Shown: one piece after another, positions 22,888 to 32,236 of the stretch
Position numbering within the stretch: the first letter of the stretch is position 1
Layout of the letters: each line of letters starts with the position of its first letter
Source: Sphaerobacteraceae bacterium
Lineage (GTDB): Bacteria; Chloroflexota; Chloroflexia; Thermomicrobiales; Thermomicrobiaceae
Direction of reading: 5' to 3'
DNA length: 44,637 nucleotides
NCBI GenBank assembly: GCA_007695115.1
Contig: REEK01000175.1
Location: forward strand, 1 to 44,637
Made by a program: the position numbers and the translations under genes
Notes under the pieces: generated by a model
What the model saw: the letters and a program-made list of their open reading frames with translations, nothing else
Told to the model about the DNA's origin: nothing
The model's database searches: none

Positions 22888-24351
22888 TTACTCCGAGTTC
22901 AACAGCGCGTCCAGCGCCGCAATCTGCATTGACTTCTGGTCGATCCAGTCCCGAATTGTTCCGAGTCGATCCTCGAACAATGCTCTGGCAGCCGAAACTA
23001 CCTCATCTCCGGTGCCACCGAGCACGTTACGCGCCCGAATCGCATCTCTGGGGGTCAGTGGTGGCCGCGTTTCCGCAAGCATCGGACTGAAGGTTCGCCA
23101 TTCATCTGAGGTCAGATCAGGAAAATCCTTGCCTTCCCGCGCACAGTAGCCGACCACCGAACCAACAACCTCATGGGCCTCCCGGAACGGCATTCCCTGC
23201 TTGACCAGGTAGTCCGCAATATCCGTCGCCAGAGCGAAACCACCACCAGCTGCCCGCTCCATCGCCTCTGGATGGAAGGTCGTTGAACGCAACATCGGCG
23301 GAAGCACGCGAAGGATCATTCCGAGTGTGTCGACCGTATCGAACACTCCCTCTTTATCCTCCTGCAGATCCTTGTTGTAGGTCAGGGGCAAGCCCTTGTT
23401 GACCGTGAGCATAGCGATCAGATGACCGTAGACACGGCCAGTCTTGCCACGAATCAGTTCAGCAACGTCGGGATTTTTCTTCTGGGGCATGATGCTCGAG
23501 CCTGTGGCAAATGCGTCGTCGAGCTCGATGAACCCGAACTCAGGTGTCGACCAGATCACGAGCTCTTCTGCCAGTCGTGACAGGTGCATCGAGATCTGGC
23601 TGCAGGCCGACAGGGTATCGATCACAAAATCTCGATCGGCCACCGCATCCAGGCTGTTCTGACAGACACCATCGAAACCGAGCAGGTGTGCCGTCATCTC
23701 TCGATCGACCGGATAGGTCACCCCAGCGAGCGCACCGGCGCCCAGTGGTGATTGATTCGTGCGTCTGAAAGCGTCCTGCAGCCGATCGAGGTCCCTGAGC
23801 AGCATTTCTCCGTAAGCGAGCATATGGTGGCGCAGAAGCACGGGCTGGGCCCGCTGGAGATGTGTATAGCCCGGCATGATCGCTTCGGGATAACGATCAC
23901 CAACCGCTAGCAAGGCGTCGATGGTATCGATGATCCCGGCGGAGAGCATCAGAATCGCTTCCCGGGACCACATCCGGAAGTCCGTCGCGACCTGATCGTT
24001 CCGGCTCCGACCTGTGTGAAGCCGACCAGCCGGTGAGCCGATAATCTCCCGGAGTCTGCCTTCAACGCTCAGATGGATGTCTTCGTCGGAGAGTCGGAAC
24101 TCATGCGTGCCAGCCTGGATCTCGCCCCAGACCTGGCGAAGGCCTCTCTCGATCTCGGCGAGATCATCTCTGGCGATGATGCCCTGCTGCGCCAGCATCC
24201 GGGCATGAGCGATGGATCCAGCGATATCGTGCCGGGCGAAGCGCTGATCGAACCCGATCGATGCGTTTAGCTCGTCCACGAGAGCGTCGGTAGGGCGGCT
24301 GAAACGCCCACCCCACAGCTTTCCCGATGCCGGCGATTCGGCGTCAGTCAC
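22888..24351 (-). CDS. argH: Argininosuccinate lyase ArgH
   Basis: ArgH cleaves argininosuccinate to arginine and fumarate, the last step of arginine synthesis. The 487-residue member of the fumarase/aspartase superfamily starts with KLWGGRFSRPTD and contains HTGRSRNDQVATDFRMW, the catalytic-loop signature TGSSIMPQKKNPDVAEL, and YNKDLQEDKEGVFD. The GTG at 24351 was chosen because it opens a normal-length N-terminus and AAAGGGACAG precedes it; an extension to 24402 adds unlikely residues. It lies 72 nt after the DUF1385 gene and 7 nt before the GNAT gene. Arginine is one of the two cyanophycin monomers, and argH is convergent with the cyanophycin genes. Confidence 0.96.
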   Translation of the reverse strand: MTDAESPASGKLWGGRFSRPTDALVDELNASIGFDQRFARHDIAGSIAHARMLAQQGIIARDDLAEIERGLRQVWGEIQAGTHEFRLSDEDIHLSVEGRLREIIGSPAGRLHTGRSRNDQVATDFRMWSREAILMLSAGIIDTIDALLAVGDRYPEAIMPGYTHLQRAQPVLLRHHMLAYGEMLLRDLDRLQDAFRRTNQSPLGAGALAGVTYPVDREMTAHLLGFDGVCQNSLDAVADRDFVIDTLSACSQISMHLSRLAEELVIWSTPEFGFIELDDAFATGSSIMPQKKNPDVAELIRGKTGRVYGHLIAMLTVNKGLPLTYNKDLQEDKEGVFDTVDTLGMILRVLPPMLRSTTFHPEAMERAAGGGFALATDIADYLVKQGMPFREAHEVVGSVVGYCAREGKDFPDLTSDEWRTFSPMLAETRPPLTPRDAIRARNVLGGTGDEVVSAARALFEDRLGTIRDWIDQKSMQIAALDALLNSE

Positions 24352-24423
24352 AGGCTGTCCCTTTCCGCAATACACCAGGTCGCGGCAATCCACCCGCAAC
24401 ATGCAAGGCCAACATCAGAGTCA

Positions 24424-25449
24424 TCAGGATGCGGTAGATGTCGCCGGCTCTGGAGTCCGGGCAGGTGCTTCTTCCTCAACAGCCGGTTCAAGAGGCAGTC
24501 CGCTCTCGTCAACGTAGACGACATCGTCATGCTCGGATTCGGACTCAGCGATCTCACCTTCGGACGCCTGAACTCGCTTGAACGAGACGATTGCCACTTC
24601 CAGCATGCTGTCGTCTGGCGGACGAGTCGTCAGGCGCTGGAGCGCCATGCTCGGTGCCACCAGAATCTTGATCAGGGTGTTCTCGTAGTACTGCGCAGTG
24701 AGCTTGATGAATTCGTAGGCAATGGCCGCGATAACCGGAACCAGGAAGATCCGCGATGAGATTCGCCAGAACCAGTCGGGGCGTCCCAGTAATGCAAACA
24801 CGAAGATCGACAGCAACACAACAACCAGCAGGAAGCCCGTACCGCACCGCGGGTGGCTGATGCTGTGCTTCCGAACGTTGTCTACGGTCAGGGAATCGCC
24901 AGCTTCATAGGCATTGATCGTCTTGTGTTCGGCACCGTGATAGGAGAATACGCGTTTGATGTCGTTCATCCGGCCAATCAACAGCATATAGCCAACCAGG
25001 ATGATCAGACGGATGGCGCCTTCGACGACGTTGCTCAGCGTGTCGCTTGCGATATAGCGGTCGAGAAAGCCGGTGATCGCCAGTGGCAGGACGAAGAAGA
25101 GTGCGATCGAGAAGAGGATCGAGATGGCAACCGTCACCCAGAGTGCGGTGCCAGTGATGTCGTCCTCGGGCGCTTCCTTGTTCTCTTTGACGTTGCCTTC
25201 GATCAGCCCGACGTTCGCGGAGAACACCAGTGAGCGCATTCCCAGCACCATGGTGTCCCAGAGCATGAACACACCCCGGATGAAAGGAAGTGGGCGGGCG
25301 CGCTCGGTCCATTTGCCCATCTTGAGCGGCTCATGATAGACAGCGATCTCACCGTTTGGCGCGCGCACAGCCACGGCCATATGCCGGCGGCCGCGCATCA
25401 TCACGCCTTCCATCACTGCCTGACCGCCATAGATTCTGGTTTCGGACAT
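24424..25449 (-). CDS. DUF1385 integral membrane protein
   Basis: This 341-residue protein matches DUF1385 (B. subtilis YqhQ-like): the N-terminus YGGQAVMEGVMMRGRRHMAVAVR is diagnostic. Four or so membrane segments lie between about residues 100 and 255, with the conserved stretch YHGAEHKTINAYEAGD and HPRCGTGFLL between them. Function is not established. The C-terminal 60 residues are acidic and low complexity, and probably cytosolic. An extended -10 promoter candidate lies about 55 nt upstream of the ATG. argH follows after 72 nt, so the two may share a transcript. Confidence 0.9.
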   Translation of the reverse strand: MSETRIYGGQAVMEGVMMRGRRHMAVAVRAPNGEIAVYHEPLKMGKWTERARPLPFIRGVFMLWDTMVLGMRSLVFSANVGLIEGNVKENKEAPEDDITGTALWVTVAISILFSIALFFVLPLAITGFLDRYIASDTLSNVVEGAIRLIILVGYMLLIGRMNDIKRVFSYHGAEHKTINAYEAGDSLTVDNVRKHSISHPRCGTGFLLVVVLLSIFVFALLGRPDWFWRISSRIFLVPVIAAIAYEFIKLTAQYYENTLIKILVAPSMALQRLTTRPPDDSMLEVAIVSFKRVQASEGEIAESESEHDDVVYVDESGLPLEPAVEEEAPARTPEPATSTAS

Positions 25450-25505
25450 TTATGCTCCAGGAAACGAAGATTACTGCAACTGCATCGATGTGTTTACAAC
25501 CGTTG

Positions 25506-25514
25506 ATTGTACCA
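25506..25514 (-). promoter_or_regulatory. Candidate extended -10 promoter of the DUF1385-argH transcript
   Basis: TGGTACAAT on the minus strand is an extended -10 element placed between the preceding lipoprotein gene and the DUF1385 ATG. A leader of about 50 nt with GGAG before the ATG follows. Confidence 0.45.
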
Positions 25515-25536
25515 GAGCAGCGCGCTGAACCCGCTT

Positions 25537-27339
25537 CTACGCATCACTGTCGAACAGCCAGCATTCGTTCAATTTCTGAAGCAGCCGAGGTCCCCATCTG
25601 ACCGACTCCGGCAGTCCCTGAACCCGGATGGTTGCGTGGTACCAGCTCTGAGGAAACACCAGGAAGAGAAACGGCGACTGCTCGATAATCCGCTCCTGCA
25701 GATTCCGGTACATCGTCCGACGTCCTTCCGGGTCGGTCTCGGCAACGCCCTGATACAGCACGTTGTCGACCTGAATACTGGAGAACTGGCTGAAATTGTT
25801 GAATGCACCGGTCAACAGTGTGGTGCGGCCGTCCGGTTCACCAAGCCAGCCGCCATACGTCCAGTTGAACAGCGCAGCGTCCAGTTCTCCGGCACGCATC
25901 TCATTCACCGTCTCGTTCAACGGCGCCGTCTCTACCACCATTTCGATGCCTGCCGCGGCCAGCATATCGGCCACAGCTTCGGCTCCATCCGCCCGTGGAT
26001 CCTGGCCGTCCGGTGCGATACAGGTGAACGTCAGGCGCTCACCATCCTTCTCGCGAATGTCGTCATCATCGTCTCTGATCCATCCAGCCGCATCGAGAAG
26101 CTCATCTGTCCGGCTCGTATCGGCTTCGAACAGATCGAGGTGCCAGTAGAAGAGCGCAGGTGAGAGATGCGACTGCGCCTCGGTGGCGGCACCCTGATAG
26201 ACGATGTCCACAAGCGCTGATCGATCGATGGCGTGCTGCATGGCGAGACGAACCCGCTGATCGGACAGAATCGGATGTTCATTGTTCAGCGCGATGTGCA
26301 TGCAGTCGAGGTTGGTCGTCTCAAAGGATTGAACATCCTCCGATTCAGCTAGCTCCAGATCATCATCGAGCGGAAGCCCCCAGGCGACATCGATCTGGCC
26401 GTTCTCCAGCGCCGATCGCCGTCCGGAATCGGATTCGACTACCTCGAACTCGATCCGGTCCAGGTACGAACTCGATCCGTGGTAATCGAGAAACCGCACC
26501 AGTGACACCGACTGCCCCCGGTTCCACCCGTCAAGTGCAAACGGCCCGGTGCCGACCGGCTCGGAACTCTGGCGCTCCGAACCAAACTCTTCGTGGTATT
26601 CCTCGCTGACGATGAACGTCGACGCCGCACGTCGCAGCAGCGTTCCGTCTGGACCGCTCATCCGGAAGATCACCGTGGTGGCATCCTCCGCCTCGATTGC
26701 TTCAACCCGCTCGTAGTAGAACGACCGTGCCCCGCCGTTTTCCGGTACTCGCATCCACTCGTGGGTGTAGGCAACATCACTGGCCGACAGCAAATCACCG
26801 TTGTGAAACTCGACGTCGTCGGGAATGGTGAAGACATACTCGCTACCGTCTTCAGAAATCTCGTATCGCTCTGCCAGTACCGGAACTGGCTCGAACTGAT
26901 CATCAACTTCAATCAGGGCGTCGTAGAGTTGATTCATGACGGTCCAGTTGACCACCGATTCATCAGCATTCGGGTGCAGGCTGAATGGATCTGCCGGAAT
27001 GGCAATCCGTAGCGTCCCACCTATTTGCGGTTCATCGGGAACTGGCTCTGGTGTCGGCGTGGCAGTCGGCGCCGGGGTGGGCGTTGGCTCCGGCGTCGGG
27101 GTTGGCTCGGGATCCGGCTCTGGCTCGACCTCTTCAGCGTCGTCACCAGGGGTCGGCGTTGACTCAACGTCATCATCGTCTTCGTCATCGTCGTCATCTC
27201 CGAACGGCCAGCAGGCTGACAAGAGGCTCGCGCCGGCCACTGAACCACTGAACAACATCAGGGATCGACGCAGGAATGCTCGGCGGGAAATCGTCGACTG
27301 GAACGGCTCTCGGGGTTCAGTAAGAGTCGATTTGTTCAT
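25537..27339 (-). CDS. ABC-transporter peptide/oligosaccharide-type solute-binding lipoprotein
   Basis: This 600-residue family 5 (OppA/DppA-like) binding protein captures a peptide-like or other solute outside the membrane. The N-terminus combines a twin-arginine-like stretch (SRRAFLRRS), a hydrophobic core and a lipobox LLSAC with the lipidated Cys near residue 43. Next comes a very low-complexity linker (about 48-105): a poly-Asp/Glu run, then repeats of Pro-Glu-Thr-Pro. The binding domain begins at GGTLRIAIPADPFSLHPN, with YEISEDGSEYVFTIPDDVEFHNGD characteristic (short core: FHNGD). No permease or ATPase gene is adjacent, so its partners must be elsewhere. The gene diverges from gcvPB. 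Confidence 0.93.
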   Translation of the reverse strand: MNKSTLTEPREPFQSTISRRAFLRRSLMLFSGSVAGASLLSACWPFGDDDDDEDDDDVESTPTPGDDAEEVEPEPDPEPTPTPEPTPTPAPTATPTPEPVPDEPQIGGTLRIAIPADPFSLHPNADESVVNWTVMNQLYDALIEVDDQFEPVPVLAERYEISEDGSEYVFTIPDDVEFHNGDLLSASDVAYTHEWMRVPENGGARSFYYERVEAIEAEDATTVIFRMSGPDGTLLRRAASTFIVSEEYHEEFGSERQSSEPVGTGPFALDGWNRGQSVSLVRFLDYHGSSSYLDRIEFEVVESDSGRRSALENGQIDVAWGLPLDDDLELAESEDVQSFETTNLDCMHIALNNEHPILSDQRVRLAMQHAIDRSALVDIVYQGAATEAQSHLSPALFYWHLDLFEADTSRTDELLDAAGWIRDDDDDIREKDGERLTFTCIAPDGQDPRADGAEAVADMLAAAGIEMVVETAPLNETVNEMRAGELDAALFNWTYGGWLGEPDGRTTLLTGAFNNFSQFSSIQVDNVLYQGVAETDPEGRRTMYRNLQERIIEQSPFLFLVFPQSWYHATIRVQGLPESVRWGPRLLQKLNECWLFDSDA

Positions 27340-27615
27340 TGCAGGCTTCTTCCCATTGAGGCTTGGTTGATTTGTTCGTAAGCGAGGACGTCGATAGAGA
27401 AACCATCGAATGACGGTTCATCGATCGAGCCGGGTTGTGCTGTCTCAGACAATGTACCCCGATTTGTACCTGCTTGTCACAGGTCTGTCTACCGCATGCC
27501 CGTCGGTATGGGCAGGTATTGTTGCGATGCCAATAGCCACAGTAGTATCCTCAAACCAGCGTGTAATGCGGCCCAGGTTGTTTCGCACGCTTCATTAGAA
27601 TTGTGGAGGATCTGA
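27340..27615. other. Divergent intergenic region between lipoprotein gene and gcvPB
   Basis: This stretch holds regulatory DNA for two diverging genes. A direct repeat of TGTACC occurs near 27453-27470. A weak promoter for gcvPB may be TTGTTG (27519-27524) and TAGTAT (27543-27548) with 18-bp spacing. GGAGGA stands 5 nt before the gcvPB ATG. I see no glycine riboswitch and no small gene. Confidence 0.35.
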
Positions 27616-29088
27616 ATGCGAACAGAGCCGCTGATTTATGAGTTGAGCAAGCCCGGTCGCCGGGGTATTTCAGTGCCGGAACCAGACGTACCGGTGCAGG
27701 AAATCCCAGCGAATCTGCAGAGGGACTCGCTCGGACTCCCCGAAGTGAGCGAGATCGATGTCATTCGCCACTTCACTCGATTGTCGCACCTGAACCATGC
27801 AATCGACATCGACTTCTACCCGCTTGGTTCGTGCACCATGAAGTACAACCCGAAGATCAACGAGCTGATGTCCAAGCTGCCCGGGTACGGATCGATCCAC
27901 CCCGAGCAGGACCCGGCAACCATCCAGGGTGCAATGGAGCTGATGTACGAGCTGCAGGAAATGCTCGGCGAGATCAGCGGGTTCCATCAGGTCTCCCTTC
28001 AGCCAGCAGCTGGCGCACATGGGGAGTTGACTGGTGTACTGATGGCGCGTGCCTACTTCGAAAAACGTGGTGAGCACCAGCGTCGCACCGTACTGGTGCC
28101 AGACTCTGCACACGGCACCAACCCGGCAACTGCTGCCATGGCTGGCTTCGATGTTGTCACCGTTCCCTCAGATGACCGCGGTAACGCGGATGTCGAGAAG
28201 CTTCGCGAGCTGGTTGGACCAGATACGGCAGCGTTGATGATCACCAACCCGAATACGCTCGGCCTCTGGGACGAGAGCATCATGGAAGTGGTCGACATCG
28301 TTCACGAAGCGGGTGGCCTCGTCTATAACGATGGCGCCAACTTCAACGCGATTCTTGGAATCGCCCGACCGGGTGATCTCGGGATCGATATCATGCACTA
28401 CAACCTGCACAAGACCTTCTCCACCCCGCATGGTGGTGGTGGACCGGGATCAGGACCGGTCGGTGTTGCCGAACACCTGGCCGAGTACCTTCCAGGGCCA
28501 CGCGTCGCCAAGGTGGACAACGGCGATGTGACCTACGACTGGTACCAGCCGAAGCACACGATCGGCCGTATCCACGGTTTCCACGGAAACTTCGGAATGC
28601 ACGTCCGGGCATACACGTACATCCGGATGAACGGTGCCGAGGGGCTGCGACAGATCAGTGAAGATGCTGTTCTGGCCGCTAACTACATGATGAACAAGCT
28701 CAAGGATCGGTACACCCTCCGGTACGACCGAACCTGTATGCACGAGTTCGTTCTCTCGGCAAACCAGCAGAAGAAGAACGGCGTACGAGCACTCGATATC
28801 GCCAAGCGACTGCTCGACTTCGGCATGCACCCGCCGACGGTCTACTTCCCGCTCGTCGTCGACGAAGCGATGATGATCGAGCCGACGGAGACCGAGAGCA
28901 TCGAATCTCTGGACAAGTTCATCGCGGCGATGATCCAGATCGACGAGGAAACGAAGACCAATCCGGACTACGTGAACTCGGCGCCGCACGACACCTTCTA
29001 CAAGCGTCTGGACGAGGTCGGAGCCAACCGAAACCTCAACCTTCGCTGGACCGAAGAGAAGGCCGAAGAGCTGGTCGCGGCAGACTAG
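27616..29088 (+). CDS. gcvPB: Glycine dehydrogenase (decarboxylating) subunit 2, GcvPB
   Basis: GcvPB is the PLP-binding C-terminal half of the split glycine cleavage P-protein; with GcvPA it decarboxylates glycine and loads aminomethyl onto the lipoyl H-protein. The 490-residue protein shows [13 protein letters not shown] near the N-terminus, [18 protein letters not shown], and the PLP lysine (about Lys266) in [19 protein letters not shown]. Length is typical for the split form. gcvPA, gcvH and gcvT are not adjacent, although glycine-system genes commonly cluster. GGAGGA precedes the ATG. A strong hairpin terminator follows the stop. Confidence 0.96.
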   Translation: MRTEPLIYELSKPGRRGISVPEPDVPVQEIPANLQRDSLGLPEVSEIDVIRHFTRLSHLNHAIDIDFYPLGSCTMKYNPKINELMSKLPGYGSIHPEQDPATIQGAMELMYELQEMLGEISGFHQVSLQPAAGAHGELTGVLMARAYFEKRGEHQRRTVLVPDSAHGTNPATAAMAGFDVVTVPSDDRGNADVEKLRELVGPDTAALMITNPNTLGLWDESIMEVVDIVHEAGGLVYNDGANFNAILGIARPGDLGIDIMHYNLHKTFSTPHGGGGPGSGPVGVAEHLAEYLPGPRVAKVDNGDVTYDWYQPKHTIGRIHGFHGNFGMHVRAYTYIRMNGAEGLRQISEDAVLAANYMMNKLKDRYTLRYDRTCMHEFVLSANQQKKNGVRALDIAKRLLDFGMHPPTVYFPLVVDEAMMIEPTETESIESLDKFIAAMIQIDEETKTNPDYVNSAPHDTFYKRLDEVGANRNLNLRWTEEKAEELVAAD

Positions 29089-29118
29089 CGCCGGGGCAAC
29101 ATTCAAAGATCGCAAACA

Positions 29119-29146
29119 CCGGGGTGAGCAATGCTCACCCCGGTTT
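29119..29146 (+). terminator. Rho-independent terminator of gcvPB
   Basis: An 11-bp perfect stem (29119-29129 with 29133-29143) with a 3-nt loop is followed by TTTCTGTGTG. The stop codon of the convergent MFS gene lies inside the hairpin, so it may serve both strands. Confidence 0.75.
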
Positions 29147-30367
29147 CTGTGTGGGAACTCCAGGTTGCCGGATCTCGACCTGGGTGGCCATCGCGATCGA
29201 GGCCCCGACGATCAGCAGGCCGAACATCGTCCCCAACAGGGCATACCCACCAGCCGCCAGGAATGCACCACCGACGATTCCACCCAGCACGTAGCCCATC
29301 TGAACCACTGACGCCCGAAATCCCATCATCGCCCCCTGGTGTTCCGGCGACTGCATCAGACCGAGCACACTGGCAGCAGCACCACGTATCCCCTGCATGA
29401 AGCCGAACAACATCAGCAACGTCATACTGACCCAGACCCCCGGTATCAGAATTAGCGCCAGCGCAAGTCCAAACGATGAAACCGTGGCCGCCCACACCAT
29501 CGTCTGGCGAATTCCGAAACGAATTACGATTCGATTAGAGAAGAGGCTCCCGACGACGAACGCCAGCGCAATGACCGATAGCAGCACGCCGGTCAGCGCC
29601 GTCGATCGTCCATGTTCGGATATGTAGAAGGCTCCGAGGAACACGAGCGACCCGGCCCAGCCAGAGTACGCAGCAAGCTCGGCCAGAATCCAGGATCGGG
29701 GCGATCGCTCACGCAGGATAGTCCCGAGACTTGCCAGCGGCCGTGAACCAGCGGCACCCGAAGGTGCACCACCCGACGCCGGAACGTAGCGAAGCGCCAC
29801 GATCCCGACAAGGCTGAACAACACCGGCACGGCAAGAAAGCTCCATCTCCATCCGAACTCGTCAGCGACAAGCCCGATCAATGGCAATCCGACAACCCAG
29901 GCCATCGGCTGCCCGATGGTAATGATGCCGACCGCCCAGGCACGTCTCTCCGCGGGAAAGTTGTCCGCGATAACCGCATAGCCACTGGAGAGCAACGACG
30001 CGATTCCGAAACCGGCGATTGTCTGTGCAGCCATCAAAAGGGCAAAGGTCGGGGCGACCGTACTGGCCAGTCCACAGGTGAGGATCGACAGTAGTCCGAG
30101 AAACATCACCGGCCGTCTGCCGAGGCGATCCGACATCAATCCCACGAAAGGTGCGAGCAGCGCAGATAGCAGCGCCGAAACAGTTCGAAGCTGACCACTC
30201 AGCGAGACGGATACGTCGAAATCCCGGGCAATCTCCACCGCCAGCGGGCTGATGATGACGACCGCAGTCTGGTTCACCATCATCGTAATAATGACCGCGA
30301 AGAGGATCGTGTACTCTCTTCGCGTCGCGACTCCCGAAGGTTCCGTTGTCTGTGCTGACTGGCTCAT
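29135..30367 (-). CDS. Major facilitator superfamily transporter
   Basis: This 410-residue membrane protein with about 12 hydrophobic segments is an MFS transporter. The cytoplasmic loop motif A is GLMSDRLGRRPVMFLG, and a motif resembling drug:H+ antiporters occurs around helix 5 (ITIGQPMAWVVGLPLIG). A multidrug or metabolite efflux role is possible, but substrate cannot be read from the sequence. The ATG at 30367 was preferred since homology starts soon after it; ATG at 30412 would add 15 residues. The gene diverges from the M14 peptidase gene, with the short gap holding both promoters. Confidence 0.9.
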   Translation of the reverse strand: MSQSAQTTEPSGVATRREYTILFAVIITMMVNQTAVVIISPLAVEIARDFDVSVSLSGQLRTVSALLSALLAPFVGLMSDRLGRRPVMFLGLLSILTCGLASTVAPTFALLMAAQTIAGFGIASLLSSGYAVIADNFPAERRAWAVGIITIGQPMAWVVGLPLIGLVADEFGWRWSFLAVPVLFSLVGIVALRYVPASGGAPSGAAGSRPLASLGTILRERSPRSWILAELAAYSGWAGSLVFLGAFYISEHGRSTALTGVLLSVIALAFVVGSLFSNRIVIRFGIRQTMVWAATVSSFGLALALILIPGVWVSMTLLMLFGFMQGIRGAAASVLGLMQSPEHQGAMMGFRASVVQMGYVLGGIVGGAFLAAGGYALLGTMFGLLIVGASIAMATQVEIRQPGVPTQKPG

Positions 30368-30447
30368 GCCCGACCTATTGTTGTCCCGCGTTGCTGCGTA
30401 GGCGGCGCTCATCCGCACTTCAACGCGGCGACCGCCGGGCAAGTGTA

Positions 30448-30456
30448 TGCGATAAT
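30448..30456 (+). promoter_or_regulatory. Candidate extended -10 promoter of the M14 peptidase gene
   Basis: TGCGATAAT is an extended -10 element located 43 nt upstream of the GTG start. No good -35 is seen. Confidence 0.4.
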
Positions 30457-30499
30457 CTGCCGCGTTGGGAACTTTCAATGATTGTTAGGGGGCCACTTC

Positions 30500-32182
30500 G
30501 TGTCAGCCGCACCAATTGCGTTCGACGTGACGAAATTCTTGCGATTCGACGAGATGACAGACCTTCTTCAGGGGTACGTTTCGGCGCATCCTGAACTCGC
30601 ATCGCTATCATCCGCCGGACGAAGTTTCGAAGAGCGTGAAATCTGGGTCATGACGCTGACCAGCCAGAAGACTGGTGATGCCAGCACCAAGCCAGCAATG
30701 TACATCGACGGAAACATTCACGCTGGCGAAGTAACGGGGGGGAACGTCTGCCTCTATACCATCGATCATCTACTCAGTAACTATGGGAGCGACGAGCGCG
30801 TCACCCACCTGATGGACACCACGACCTTCTATATCGTGCCCCGGCAACAGCCGGATGGCGTCGAGAAGTATCTCACCACTCCATATACGCTGCGCTCCAG
30901 TGTCCGGCATTGGCCGACACAGGAGGAAGATCACGGACTCTACGAGGAAGATATAGATGGCAACGGCATCATCCTCCAGATGCGGGTCCCGGATCCAAAT
31001 GGAGAGTGGAAGATCTCCGACAAGGATCCTCGCCTGATGATCAAGCGAGAGCCAGACGATGTCACCGGCACGTTCTACCGGATCTATACCGAAGGAATGC
31101 TTCGCGATCCCCGACCAGAACCGCTCAAGTTCGCCACCAGTCCATACGGCATCGATCAGAACCGGAACTGGCCAGCCAACTGGAGTCCATGGCAAAAGGG
31201 TGGCGGAGCCTACCCGCTCTCCGAGCCGGAGACCGCCGCAGTGGCCCGGTTCATCGAAGATCACCCAAACATCGTCATCGTGCAGAACTACCACACCACA
31301 GGTGGAGTGATTCTCCGGTCGCCATGCGCAGAAGGTGATCAGACGTTACCCAAGGCCGACGTGGAGATTTACAAGGCTATGGGCGAAATCGGGGAACGAC
31401 TAACGGGCTATCCCTGCACACCGGTGTATGACGCATTCCCGATGACCGATGATCAGGGTCGCCGGGCCACATCGGGTGGATTTATCGAGTGGACCTATGG
31501 ACACAAGGGCATTCTGAGTTTCGCCACCGAACTCTGGGACATCAAATCACGGGCCGGGATCGAGCGGGACGCGAACGACACCATGCGTGTTGTCAAAGAG
31601 GAGACCGAAGACGATGGCCTGAAACTGCTGGAGTGGAACGACCGCGAGATGGGTGAGCGCGGCTTCGTTCCGTGGACGCCGTTCGATCATCCGCAACTCG
31701 GCAAGGTGGAGATCGGCGGGTGGAACAGCAAACTCGTCCGACAGAACGCCCCGCCACAGTTCCTGGAAGACGAATGCGAGCGCAACCTTCAGTTCTCGCT
31801 GAGCCAGGCAGCCATGATGCCCCAGTTATCGTTCAAGTCGATCGAGACCGAATCACTCGGCAACGAGCTCCATATCGTGCGAGCAACACTGGAAAACCGG
31901 GGCTTCCTGCCAACAACTGGCAGCGCACTGGGAACCCGGCTGAACCTGCCACCCCTGTCGGTCAAGGTTGAGGGCGCAGAGGTGCTGATCGGCCGCCCGA
32001 AGATCGAGACCGGCCACCTCCCCGGGCGATCGTCGGCACTCACAGGCCGGAACCGACCAGGGCAGTTCCGGGTTGAGAACGAGCGACTGATCGAAGTGCT
32101 TGTCCGGGGCAGTGGCGAGATGACGATTACCGCGGAGTCCGATCGAGCCGGTACAACCACAGAGACGGTGACGCTCGCCTAG
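30500..32182 (+). CDS. M14-family zinc carboxypeptidase
   Basis: This 560-residue peptidase removes C-terminal residues or trims peptides through a zinc centre. First zinc ligands are His74 and Glu77 in GNIHAGEVTGG, the substrate-binding Asn-Arg lies in DQNRNW (about 219-224), the third zinc ligand is His265 in QNYHTTGG, and the catalytic Glu is Glu344 in SFATELWD. The span between the first zinc pair and the NRNW motif is unusually long (about 140 residues), indicating an insert. No signal peptide is evident, so a cytosolic location is likely. After about residue 440 a beta-rich C-terminal domain follows. GTG at 30500 follows AGGGGGCC at suitable spacing; a TTG at 30482 is less likely. Confidence 0.92.
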   Translation: MSAAPIAFDVTKFLRFDEMTDLLQGYVSAHPELASLSSAGRSFEEREIWVMTLTSQKTGDASTKPAMYIDGNIHAGEVTGGNVCLYTIDHLLSNYGSDERVTHLMDTTTFYIVPRQQPDGVEKYLTTPYTLRSSVRHWPTQEEDHGLYEEDIDGNGIILQMRVPDPNGEWKISDKDPRLMIKREPDDVTGTFYRIYTEGMLRDPRPEPLKFATSPYGIDQNRNWPANWSPWQKGGGAYPLSEPETAAVARFIEDHPNIVIVQNYHTTGGVILRSPCAEGDQTLPKADVEIYKAMGEIGERLTGYPCTPVYDAFPMTDDQGRRATSGGFIEWTYGHKGILSFATELWDIKSRAGIERDANDTMRVVKEETEDDGLKLLEWNDREMGERGFVPWTPFDHPQLGKVEIGGWNSKLVRQNAPPQFLEDECERNLQFSLSQAAMMPQLSFKSIETESLGNELHIVRATLENRGFLPTTGSALGTRLNLPPLSVKVEGAEVLIGRPKIETGHLPGRSSALTGRNRPGQFRVENERLIEVLVRGSGEMTITAESDRAGTTTETVTLA

Positions 32183-32197
32183 ACAGCAAACACAAGT

Positions 32198-32234
32198 CGA
32201 GTCCGGCAGCACATCTCAATCGCTGCCGGACTCG
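32198..32234. terminator. Hairpin between M14 peptidase and translin-like genes
   Basis: A 13-bp perfect inverted repeat (32198-32210 with 32222-32234) with an 11-nt loop fills the gap between convergent stops. It has no T-tract on the plus strand, so it may terminate weakly or be Rho-assisted. Confidence 0.55.
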
Positions 32235-32236
32235 CG

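Noticed and set aside
27340-27615. Glycine riboswitch upstream of gcvPB
   Set aside because: The tandem aptamer motifs are not visible and the leader after the likely promoter is too short.
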